Of a stretch of 64,000 nt of DNA, positions 10,425 to 20,871 are shown piece after piece. Positions within the stretch are counted from its first letter, which is position 1. Every line of letters starts with the position of its first letter. The DNA lies in assembly GCA_037953745.1 (NCBI GenBank), contig JBAKBP010000191.1, positions 248,001 to 312,000 of the forward strand, read 5' to 3'. The translations under genes were made by a program, and so were the position numbers. The notes beneath the pieces were generated by a model. It saw nothing but the letters and a program-made list of their open reading frames with translations. It did no database searches and was not told the DNA's origin. This DNA is from Lithodes maja (taxonomy: Eukaryota; Arthropoda; Malacostraca; Decapoda; Lithodidae).

Positions 10425-11450
10425 TGCCTGACGCCGTGATACCCGAAGGGGTGTTAACGAACGAACCGCCCCCATGCACCTCTGTCCCCAGTCAGTCGAC
10501 GCCCTTCCTCCCAACGAGCACCGCCTTCATCCATATACTTCCTCACTCCATCCTTCCACCTCTCTTTCGGTCTACCTCTCCCTCTCTGTCCTTCCACCTC
10601 GCTCTTGTACACCTTCTTAGTAATTCTCTCTCTTCCCATACGTTCCATATATGGCCGAACCATCTCAAGGTGTTCCTTTTCACACTTTCCAGCACATTTA
10701 CCTCTACACCACACCTCCATCTTACTTCCTCATGTGTCTGTCTATCCTCCATGTAACTCCACACGCACTTCTCAAGTAACTCATTTCCACTCCTCTCACT
10801 TTTGGTCTGAGTCTCTTCTCAAACGTCCATGCTTCGATTCCGTAAGTCAGTGTCGGGATTACCACACTGTCATGCAAGGACTTCTTCACTTCCATATTGA
10901 CCACCCTATTTCTTGTTACTGCTTTCAGCTTTCCTATAACCTTCTTCCCTTGTTGTACCCTCTCCCGCACTTCTTCATCCATAGTCCCATCTTTACACAA
11001 CACACTGCCCAGATACGTAAAGGAGTTGACGATCTCCATAACCTGACCGTTCAACTTCACCTCACACTCTGTGACTCCATCCCTTTCATTGACAATAACC
11101 TTGCTCTTCCCCGCATTTACCTTCAAATTCCGTTTTTCGCACACTGTTCCAAGCTTATTTACCAGACCCTGCAACTCCCATTCATTATCGCTCATCAGAA
11201 CTGTATCATCCGCAAACAGCAGTATAGGCAGCTTCCACTCATTTCCCTCCCTTTTCAGTGATACACCAACATCCACTGCTCTTCCTAGTATTTCTTTCAT
11301 GCCTCCATCCATATATACAGTAAACAACCACGGGGACATCACACACCCCTGTTTCAACTCAACATTCAGGTCAAAGAACTCGGCCTGCTCATTCTCCACC
11401 TCTGCCGCCTTTGCAACCTCATACATGCTCCTCACTGCTTTCAGCAATTG
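10425..11450 (-). pseudogene. RTE-like LINE, 3' half of reverse transcriptase ORF (5'-truncated)
   Basis: Minus-strand frames read ELKQGCVMSPWLF, LPILLFADDTVLM (FADD active site), LKVNAGKSKV, TYGIEAWTF and, after a frameshift at about 10740, NTLRWFGH and the C-terminal RGRGRPKERWKDG and RRLTGDRGAWGRF. This order is typical of RTE-type non-LTR elements common in crustaceans and molluscs. The frame is broken near the end, and the 5' part is missing beyond about 11450. Confidence 0.85.
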
Positions 11451-12358
11451 AATAAAATCAACTAATATCAACCGGAAAAACAACGCGTTATTGTATACCG
11501 AAGGCGAGAAAAAAAAAAAATATGGAAGGGCCAAAATAAATAAAAGTTGAAATGTGCCACGCAAAAAATATAAACTGGAAATCTGAATATCGCGAGACAT
11601 AATATTTTTCAAAGGGAATATAAACTCCAAAACAAAGGTGGAATTTACGAAATACAGCAAAGGGTTGAAACTATGAAAGACAAGATAACATGTGATACAA
11701 TTATGGATTGTCAAGCAGGAGGCGGTGTCACACGCAAAATGTTTGTCAATTGTACTCTGGCAGCTTTGAAATTTAAGTTCTATTAAAATTAAGCTACCAA
11801 ACAAAATCTACCTTCAGTCTAGTTTCCGATGCCAAAGCGAAACAGTCTCTAAATATTATGAGGAAGAAATTGCTCATCAATAATTGCCCAAAAAAGCGCT
11901 TGTGTGACACCGGCTTTTATGACATAAGATATCTGAAATATGGATCACAAGATACGTGATGCAAATAATATACGCTGACGATAAATGGTGGAAAAGTGAG
12001 AAACAACGCATAATATTTTAGCATAAAATAACTGAGAAGTAAAAAATAATTCATAAAAATATAATTAATTCACATAATGGTGTTCTCCATTCAAGAAAAT
12101 TAACCTTAACAACTTGTTTACAACTGCTGTGCATTGAAAATTAGCGGACTAGAAAAGAAACAAGAAAATATAGAGCAGAGGATGCAAACACAAGCAATAT
12201 TACTGATAATATTGAAGAACGCAAGAGAGAAACACAGAGGAAATGTATAATCGAATATATGGATCTCAAAACATGGGGGTTGCAAATACGAAAGGCAACA
12301 CCATACCGAATATAATTATAGATTGAGGAGCACATAAGAGTATAAATAAGATACATGT
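11451..12358. other. A-rich stretch of unknown nature
   Basis: A-rich plus strand without a recognisable gene. The long minus-strand frame that extends from the RTE copy into this stretch is not conserved-looking here and probably read-through. Confidence 0.4.
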
Positions 12359-12432
12359 TACCACATACCTGACACTTAAACTTCTTCTCTTCTGTGTGAA
12401 CTATTGAATGTGAGGTGAAGTGGGGGAAAGGT
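12359..12432 (-). pseudogene. C2H2 zinc-finger fossil with a splice-donor-like end
   Basis: One minus-strand frame reads HFTSHSIVHTEEKKFKCQVC, i.e. the His pair of one finger, a degenerate linker (usual HTGEKPF) and the Cys pair of the next. The next bases make CAG/GTATGT, a consensus 5' splice site. No upstream acceptor or further fingers are visible, so a single stranded exon remnant or a retro-fragment are both possible. Confidence 0.5.
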
Positions 12433-12477
12433 TTATTTATTGGTCAATTTATATAGTATTTCATGATTTTATTAGAT

Positions 12478-12775
12478 TCCTCCCTAGACCTCCATCAAAC
12501 TTAACATATCATTCTCAAGATCCCCTTTCTAGATAACTTTGTACATTATTTCGGTAGAAACATTTCCCGGTGGTCGCAGGCCGGTTCGTACTAAATTACA
12601 TGCTCGCTATCTGTCGCCCGGAAAAAAATTGACACCTAAATAGCAATAAGGGTCTAAATATTGACAAAGACATGGGGTGAAAGGTCTTCAATCGCCAAAC
12701 TAAAGGGCCAAACGTCTTTGAATTTCAAAACTAATGGGTCGAAACATGATGAAGAAAGGGGGCCCGAAAAAGCAC
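12478..12775 (+). repeat. Interspersed repeat R300, copy 1
   Basis: Non-coding ~300-bp unit beginning near CCTAGACCTCCATCAA and containing CGCCAAACTAA. Related copies are at 30430-30700 (same strand) and 31405-31705 (opposite strand). Function and class unknown. Confidence 0.7.
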
Positions 12776-12829
12776 CCTCCTCTCCCTGAGGCCTTTTATG
12801 TATTTTTAGCACTACTTACCTACAGTGGT

Positions 12830-13290
12830 GTGCGGCTAATACATCCACTAACCTGCTTCACCTGCACCTCACTTGCCTCCAAGAAACACTACACAAACAC
12901 CTGGACCTGTTCCTCATGCCCCTCCCTCTCCCAGTCAAATCCCTCACCTAAAACCCGTCCACCTCTCCTCCCCAACCCACCTAACCATCCCATATCATCC
13001 ACTCCCCCCCTCCCCTAAAACCCGTCCACCTCTCCTCCCCAACCCACCTAGCCTTCCCATATCATCCACTCCCCCCCCCTAAAACCCGTCCACCTCTCCT
13101 CCCTAACCTGCCTAACCTTCCCATACCATCCACATCCTCAACTCAACACACCACACCCCATCCTAATCCATTCCAACCCCCATCTCCTGCTCCCCAATCC
13201 CCACCCCCACCTCACCCATCCCCCCCAGCCCCTCCCTCACCCCCCCCCCTTACCCCCACCCCCACCCCATCCTCGTGCAGCAGCACCCAA
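12830..13290 (+). repeat. Pro-rich/C-rich segment with ~64-bp tandem repeat (3 units)
   Basis: The unit starting CCTAAAACCCGTCCACC occurs three times (about 12947, 13013 and 13078), then C-rich sequence follows. Conceptual translation is Pro/Ser/Thr-rich. It sits immediately before the endonuclease domain of the LINE and may be its ORF1 end or linker. Confidence 0.6.
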
Positions 13291-15361
13291 CATACATCGT
13301 GCACATAACATTAACATTCTTCAACTGAACATAGATGGCATCAACACAAAGAAACACAAACTCTCACACTTCATCAAACAACACAACATACACATTGCCA
13401 TCTTACAAGAAACATAACTCCGCACAACACAAAAAACACCCACATTTCATAATGTCACCACCATCAGACAAGACCGGGCTGTCGGCGGGGGCGGTGGACT
13501 CATCACCCTGGTACACAAAGAAATATCATACATAGTAACCAGTGTACAAACCAAATCCCTCCTCTCCCTAAATGATAACACAACAGAAATTAAAATACGC
13601 ACTGGCAACAACTCCAACATAACCATCATAAACACATACATCCCTCCCCAAACATCCCCTACAGTACCAAATGAATACAGACCACACTTACAACACATCA
13701 CAAACACCCCACACACACCACACATCATCCTGGGTGGTGACTTCAACGCCAAGACGTCGGCCTGGTTTGTCGACAACCCCGACACAGACAGAGGGCTGGT
13801 ACTACAAAACCAAACCGATAACCACATCATCCTTAACGACATCCATCAACATACCCATATTCCTCACCAAGCCCTCTATAACCCATCATCTCCAGACATC
13901 ACCTTTTGCTCCCCAGAACTCGCCCCAACAACATTCTGGAGGGTGGTCAGAACCTTAGGCTCTGACCACCTCCTGATCATTATCACCACCAAAACCAGAC
14001 TCACCCCAGCTAGCCACAAACACACATACACCAATTATACAAGAACTAACTGGGAAGCATTCACAAATGAGACAGAACAACACTTCACAACTCTAAACAG
14101 TACACCCATCACTAAAATCAACAATGCTGTACACATACTCAATAAAACTATCCAAAACGCTGACAAGAAACACATTCCAAGAGGTAACAGAAAAAGACAC
14201 AACTCAACTTCACATCAGAAATTAAAAACCTCATCAGACAACGCGACATACTGAAACACTCCCCAGCACCCCACAGACAAGACATCACACAACAAATTCA
14301 AGCACTCAACACCCAAACTAACAACAAAATACAAGAACAACAAAAACTAAATTGGAATAACTTCCTACAAACACTTGATCACAAAACAAACCCCAAAAAA
14401 CTCTACAAAACACTAAACAGCATCACACTTTCCAACAGCAACACAACACAATCACATGCTGCAATCACAACAACAGACTCTACTCCTTCATGTAAACAAC
14501 AAGCAAACACTCTCATCAATCACTTCTCACATGTCAGCCACCTAAAACCTTACAAAGACGACCGACGTGTCATCCGACGTAAGAGACAATTCCCCACAGA
14601 CCCTGACTATACACCCTTCACCAATCACCAGACAAAGCATATCATCAACAATCTCAAGCACTCACCCGCCTGTGGCCTAGACAACATAAGCAACATACAC
14701 CTCAGACACCTGGGACCACAAGGCATACAAGCACTCACTAACATATCAAACTACAGCTATTCACACAACACAATACCAGACATTTGGAAGCATGGTATCA
14801 TTATCACATTCCCCAAACCCAACAAAGACCCCACGCTACCCTCCTCGCACCGCCCCATCACACTCCTTTGCTCCCCCTCCAAAGTCATGGAACGTCTAGT
14901 ATTACAACTAATTACACCTGACCTACCCCTAGCTCCAACACAACATGGCTTTAGGCCACTGCACTCCACAAACACTCTTCTCACAGACCTTACACAAAGA
15001 GCTTTCGACGGCATCAATTCAGCTAGACCACCACACAGATCACTATTAGCCACACTCGACATTAGTAAAGCCTTCGATGCCATCCCCCGCCACAACCTAA
15101 CAAACAAAATCTACAACACAAACATGCACAACAACACAAAAAGGTGGCTGGCCAACTTCCTAGCAGGCAGATGTGCACACGTATCTTTTGCCGGTCAGTC
15201 ATCTAAAATCAGAAACTTTCCAAACGGAGTCCCACAAGGATCCGTCCTATCGCCCGCACTCTTCAATCTGTACATGCACGATATAACTACACCCAATACG
15301 CCCCAAACTTAGCCTCCTATGCAGATGACATAACACTCACATGCACACACCATGTAAATGG
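13291..15361 (+). pseudogene. Jockey-like LINE ORF2, N-terminal part: AP endonuclease and RT
   Basis: Reads ILQLNIDGI, then an AP-endonuclease core with LGGDFNAKTSAW (about 13731) and GSDHLLI (about 13960). RT blocks follow: CGLDNISN, HRPITLLCSPSKVMER, TLDISKAFDAIP (first catalytic Asp), NGVPQGSVLSP and, after a frameshift near 15310, YADD at about 15318. It nicks DNA and copies its own RNA at the nick. Lesions include a stop after ILQET and several frameshifts. A CR1 insertion splits it after the sequence encoding THH. Exact LINE clade is uncertain. Confidence 0.82.
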
Positions 15362-16864
15362 TGTATGTAAAATGCTAGAAACGGTCATAAGAGACAGACT
15401 CGTAAATCACTTAGAGGCAAATAACTTACTTAAAGATACTCAACACGGCTTTCGTAAAAAACGTTCCTGTTTAACAAACCTCTTAGACTTCTTCCACGAT
15501 ATCTTCAACCTCTACGATGAGAGTAAAGCTGTAGATATTATATACCTTGATTTTCAAAAGGCCTTTGACAAAGTTCCCCACAAACGATTACTGCTAAAAC
15601 TAAAAGCGCATGGAATACAAGACGGTGTGTTGAAATGGATAGAAAATTGGCTCAGCGACAGAAAGCAAAGAGTAGTCATAAACGGTAAGGCATCTAAATG
15701 GACCAATGTAAGTAGTGGGGTACCCCAGGGATCGGTACTAGGACCAATTATCTTTCTAATTTACATCAACGACATAGATGAGGGTCTCACCTGTACAGTC
15801 TCGAAATTTGCTGACGATACAAAAATTGCAAATAGCGTACTCTCAAAAGAACAAGTTGACGATATGCAACACAATCTAGATAAATTGTCATGTTGGGCCC
15901 AAATTTGGCAAATGAGTTTCAATGCGGATAAATGTAAAGTACTACATATCGGATACCTAAATGAGAAAGCAAACTATTCGATGAATGGCACTCAGCTTAA
16001 GAATGTAAACAAAGAAACCGATCTGGGAGTAACAATATCGAGTAACCTAAAACCGAGTCAACAATGTTCAGAAGTTGTTAAGAAGGCAAACAAAATAATT
16101 GGCTTTATAGGCAGGTCATTTGAGCATAAATCCAAAGATGTTATCCTAACCCTTTACAATTCCTTAGTCCGCCCTCTTCTGGAATACTGCGTTCAATCCT
16201 GGTGCCCTTATTACCAAAAAGATATAAACAAGCTAGAACGAGTTCAACGTAGAGTCACCAAAATGATACCTAGCCTAAAGAACAAACCATACGAAGAGCG
16301 TCTTAGAGAATTAAATCTATTTCCTTTAACCCAGCGCAGATTAAGAGGCGACTTAATTCAAGTGTTCAAAATCATCAAAGGCATCGACAATATGAACTGT
16401 AGTAAGTACTTCACTATCGACCAATCTAATTACACGCGGGGAAACGGTTGCAAAATTATTGGTAAATCTTTTAACTCACACGAATCTAAGAATTTCTTCT
16501 TCAATCGAGTTGTCAACTTGTGGAATGGGCTTCCCCGAGACGTTATAGACTGCAGCACCGTTGATTCATTTAAACTCCGCTTAGACAAATATCTCGCATC
16601 AAACCCGCGACTGACTGCGTTTGTAAATGAATAACTTTATTGTATATCCCCCTCAGTTACTAACCCATCTGTCCCCTACTAACTTCCTAATCCTGCCACG
16701 GACATTAGTTCTAGGGCAGTAGTTCCCTTTCCAATGTTCCCTTACCCACTCAAAACCACTGTTTGGACACTTGATCCTCAGTGTTTTGAAGGACAAGCAG
16801 CCTAGAAGGGTCACTAGACCTGTTGTTGCTTGATTTCCTTTGTACTCCTTTGTACTCCTTTGTA
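15362..16864 (+). mobile_element. CR1-like LINE, copy 2, inserted within the jockey-like LINE
   Basis: Starts abruptly at a codon inside the RT (TGTAAAATGCTAG) and holds an unbroken 420-codon frame (15372-16634): LDFQKAFDKVP, SGVPQGSVLGP, FADDTKIA, and the C-terminal FNADKCKVLHIG and PRLTAFVNE. Ends with (CTCCTTTGTA)n. ACCATG is present on both sides in the host LINE, a possible short target duplication with ~7 extra bases at the 5' junction. The frame is open, so the copy is fairly young, but lacks ORF1 and the endonuclease. Confidence 0.92.
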
Positions 16865-17970
16865 CCATGACCCAAAAAGAGCAACAGATCTCCTTCAACC
16901 CTATCTCAACACACTACATGGCTGGTGCACTACAAACAGACTTAATCTAGCCCCAGCCAAACCCACCGCAACCCTGCTCACAAGTTGGACAGGAGAACAC
17001 GAATACATCCCTCAACTCACCATAAACAACATACCCCTAACACATACACACACACCCAAAATCCTAGGAGTAACATATGATACTCATATGGCATTCAAAC
17101 AGCACACCACAAACATTAAAAAGAAACTGACACCCAGACTTCATGCCCTCAGGTCACTTGCTCACACACAATTTGGACACAACAAAGAAACTACCACCAC
17201 AGTATATAAACAATACATAAGATCAGTGATGGAATACGCAAGCCCAGCTTGGGCTTCTAACCTAGCTGAAACACATCATAAGACCTTACAGACTATTCAA
17301 AACAAAGCCCTGAAGATCATTACAGGCTGCACAGCTACTGCACCCACAGATCACCTACATCAAGAAACCAAAATCCTCAAAGTCAAAGACCATCTGGACA
17401 TGAGAGGCACACAATTCCTGGCAGCAGCCTCCACGAACCAAGACCACCCACTAAACTACATGGCAACACACCCACAGACACCAAGAAATATCAAAACAAC
17501 ACCCAGCACACGGTATCACACACAATTATTGTCCTCTCTCCCTCCCTGCCCACTCCGAACCAACTTCCAGAAGCACATCCATACTCATATCTCTCACCGA
17601 TCCATCCACTCACTCACAGACAACACGCAGCTGCATGCACTACCTCCCGAAATCCATCCTTCCGAATCCTCCCTTCCGTGCGAGGACAGAGTCCACCTGG
17701 CCAAGCTGAGATGTGGACACCATCCAGCTCTCCTGAGCTATCAGAAGAGACTGGATGACTCCGTTGTCGACGCCTGCCCAGGATGTAACACAGCACCCCA
17801 TACCATTAAACACATCATAGAAGACTGCATTTCACACAACCACTTACGCCAACAACACAATCTACACTCAATGAGAGCTCTGTGGGAAAGCCCGATCGTG
17901 GCCATGGCCTTTCTCAGGGACTCGGGGCTGTTCGGCCAGGCACCTTAGGGAACAACAACAACAACAACAA
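16865..17970 (+). pseudogene. Jockey-like LINE ORF2, C-terminal part and 3' tail
   Basis: Resumes the interrupted frame with DPKRATDLLQ and continues LGVTYDTHM, YASPAWASN, CTATAPTDHLH and a Cys/His-rich end CPGCNTAPHTIKHIIEDC (C-x2-C-x5-H type), then RDSGLFGQA before the stop. Ends in (AAC)n at 17950-17970. The last ~45 bases match the SINE 3' end. Nearly 330 codons are open here. The other copy is at 54386-54948. Confidence 0.85.
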
Positions 17971-18003
17971 CCTGCTTCACCCTAAGGTAGGGTCAAAGAC
18001 CCA

Positions 18004-19135
18004 AAGGGTCACTAGACCTGTTGTTGCTTGATTTCCTTTGTACTCCTTTAACGACATAGATGACGGTCTCACCTGTACAATCTCAAAATTTGCTGACGAT
18101 ACACAAATTGCAAATAGCGTACTCTCAAAAGAACAAGTTGATGATATGCAACACAATCTAGATAAATTGTCATGTTGGGCCCAAATTTGGCAAATGAGTT
18201 TCAATGCGGATAAATGTAAAGTACTACATATCGGATACCTAAATGAGAAAGCAAACTATTCGATGAATGGCACTCAGCTTAAGAATGTAAACAGAGAAAC
18301 CGATCTGGGAGTAACAATATCGAGTAACCTAAAACCGAGTCAACAATGTTCAGAAGTTGTTAAGAAGGCAAACAAAATAATTGGCTTTATAGGCAGGTCA
18401 TTTGAGCATAAATCCAAAGAAGTTATCCTAACCCTTTACAATTCCTTAGTCCACCCTCTTCTGGAATACTGCGTTCAATCCTGGTGCCCTTATTACCAAA
18501 AAGATATAAACAAGCTAGAACAAGTTCAAAGTAGAGTTACCAAAATGATACCTAGCCTAAAGAACAAACCATACGAAGAGCATCTTAGAGAATAAAATCT
18601 ATTTCGTTTAACCCAGTGCAGATTAAGAGGTGACTTAATTCAAGTGTTCAAAATCATCAAAGGCATCGACAATATGAACTGTAGTAAGTACTTCACTATC
18701 GACCAATCTAATTACACGCGGGGAAACGGTTGCAAAATTATTGGTAAATCTTTTAACTCACACGAATCTAAGAATTTCTTCTTCAATCGAGTTGTCAACT
18801 TGTGGAATGGGCTTCCCAGAGACGTTATAGACTGCAGCACCGTTGATTCATTTAAACTCCGCCTAGACAAATATCTCGCATCAAACCCGCGACTGACTGC
18901 GTTTGTAAATTAATAACTTTATTTTACCCCCCCCCTCAGTTACTAACCCTTGTGTCCCCTACTAACTTCCTAATCCTGCCACGGACATTAGTTCCAAGGC
19001 ACTAGTTCCCTTTCCAATGTTCCCTTACCCACTCTAAACCACTGTTTGGATACTTGATCCTCAGTGTTTTGGAGGACAAGCAGCCTAGAAGGGTCACTAG
19101 TCATGTTGTTGCTTGATTTCCTTTGTACTCCTTTG
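18004..19135 (+). mobile_element. CR1-like LINE copy 3 with an extra 3'-tail piece fused ahead of it
   Basis: At 18004-18049 is the terminal ~46 bp of the CR1 family, including GATTTCCTTTGTACTCCTTT. It is joined directly at 18050 to the RT coding stretch ACGACATAGATG, which then continues normally to another 3' end at 19135. The main frame (about 18050-18595) is stopped once (AGAATAAAATC where other copies keep Leu) and resumes to PRLTAFVN. It looks like a tail-to-body junction of two insertions, or template switching. Confidence 0.85.
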
Positions 19136-19640
19136 TAGCAGTACGGATTTGTATAAGGTTTACTCCCCTAGATAAGTTGCCAACCATGGCTGACGAGTCC
19201 CATCTACCCGGATATTTGTAAGGTTGTCTACCCTAGAAGGTTTGCCGACCAAGGCTATCGAGTCTCATACACCCGAAAGTCCCATCCACTATTACTATAT
19301 ATAAAGAGGGGAAATAGGGAAAATAAGTAATATGTGGAACTCAGCAGGGTTGAAAATAAGAAAGAAAATATCATTCAATATAACATTATGGATCCCAAAG
19401 CATCAAAGACGAAGTGCAATATATGAAATATTATGAATTAGGAATGACATGTAACATGAAAATATACAGTATAATGTAGACGATAAATTCTGTAGAGGAA
19501 CAGTGGAAAATAAGACGAATTTTTAAGAAAGGAACAAACAAAGATGGAAAGGAATACAGATAATTTTGTATCATAAATCTTATAGTATTAGAAAAACAAT
19601 ACTGACATATGGGAGTAAGCGCTGTAGTAGAATAAAAGGA
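19136..19640. other. Diverged ~65-bp tandem duplication then A-rich sequence
   Basis: Two related units lie at about 19145-19210 and 19211-19275, each with TTTGTA(T)AAGG, TTGCC(A/G)ACCA and GAGTC(C/T)CAT. The rest to 19640 is A-rich with no recognisable gene. Confidence 0.5.
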
Positions 19641-20112
19641 CCCCTGCCGGAAAATAAGTCAGAAATAGAGAAATTTGAGTGTGTAGTGTGCAAAGGCGAG
19701 CATGTGTTAAATGATGATCCTATGGCTGTGAATTTTGGAAATGAGTTATTGGAGCTGGTGGACAAGTTTTGTTACCTAGGAGAAACCATCTCTGCCGGTG
19801 GTGGGGCCGAGGCTGCCACTGTCGCTAGAATTAGATGTGGCAGGGGGAAGTTCAGAGAACTGCTGCCAATTCTGACCATGAAAAGAATGACTCGCCCCCT
19901 GAAGGGAAAGGTGTATGCCTCATGTGTTAGAAGTGCAATAACGTATGCTTCAGAAACATGGGCCGTTAAAGTAGAGGATGTCAACAGAAGGGTACGTAAT
20001 GAGATGAGAATGGTTAGCTGGATGTGTGGGGCCAGGCTGCAGGATAGAATGACAATGATGAGCTGAGGAGACGTTTAGGTATAAAGAGTATTAGCGAGGA
20101 GATGAGTACAAG
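19641..20112 (+). pseudogene. RTE-like LINE (family B), RT C-terminal part, 5'-truncated
   Basis: Frame reads FECVVCKGEHVL, ELVDKFCYLGETISAGGG and ITYASETWAVKVEDVNR, the signature end of an RTE-type ORF often found in invertebrates. Only the 3' end of the element is present. A SINE interrupts it at 20113 and coding resumes after 20552. A second copy lies at 56345-56800. Confidence 0.85.
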
Positions 20113-20536
20113 TTGTTGTTGTTGTTGTTCCCCAGGCTGCCTGGCCGAACAGCTCCAAGGCCCTGAGCAAGGCCAAGGCCATAACCGAACACCCACACAG
20201 AACCCTCCCTGCCTACCACAATAAAGCCTGGGTGGCCGAAGCCACTCCATGGCGGGGAGCTGATGATGTTGCGGAAACGCCCGGGAAACCAGTCTCACCC
20301 AGGGCCCGGTGCCCCTTCAGCAATTATGAATAGAAAGTTTAGGAGCAAATGGATATTTTTTTACGTTTTGGCTTCCAATCTGCTAACCTCTAGGTTGTCA
20401 GATTGGGAGGTCAATCCACGGAAGAGATGCCGTCACTTGAGATCTAGAAAATATATAAGTAAAAGGAACAGTCAGATTAAGGTATGGGTATGGCAGAGAT
20501 CGCTCAGTTCTCACTCTGATAGACCAGCCCATCACC
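20113..20536 (-). mobile_element. SINE copy 3 inserted in the RTE-like LINE
   Basis: Reverse copy of the 107-501 unit: (TTG)n at the left, head ACCAGCCCATCACC... at the right. Flanks AGATGAGTACAAG (20100-20112) and AGATATGCATACAAG (20537-20551) are a probable target duplication with a small indel. The host LINE frame can be followed on both sides, which supports the edges. Confidence 0.85.
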
Positions 20537-20551
20537 AGATATGCATACAAG

Positions 20552-20871
20552 TAGACTGTTCATCCATTCTCTCCACATCTCCATGCCATCCCAGATGCGT
20601 ACAAGTAGACTGGGATGGTATGGACATGTGAAGAGAATGGATGAACAAAATTGGGTGAAAAGATGCAGGTCTATGATTGTGGAGGGAGCTGCACCAATGG
20701 GTGGACCGAGGAAGACCTGGGATCGGACTTTACAGTCCGATCTCAAATTAAAAAAACTTAACAAGTGAAGCATCCCTTAAAAGGGTTGCCTGGAACGCCG
20801 CCATTAGGACAAGAGACTGAAACTGCACGTATGTGTGGAGCACTCAGTCTTAAAATGTTATGTATGTATAT
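20552..20871 (+). pseudogene. RTE-like LINE (family B), final part and ATGT tail
   Basis: After a local inverted duplication (20559-20645) the frame continues LGWYGHVKRMDEQNW, then MGGPRKTWDRTLQSDL, and the non-coding 3' end carries GCCTGGAACGCCGCCAT as in the copy at 56700. Ends in TATGTATGTATAT, where the Ty3/gypsy LTR has inserted. Confidence 0.8.

Noticed and set aside
10454..11261. Plus-strand open frames with Ser/Thr/Leu-rich products
   Set aside because: They are antisense shadows of the minus-strand RTE reverse transcriptase, which has recognisable motifs.
12873..13082. Proline-rich antimicrobial or structural peptide
   Set aside because: It is the translation of a C-rich 64-bp tandem repeat next to a LINE; no signal peptide.
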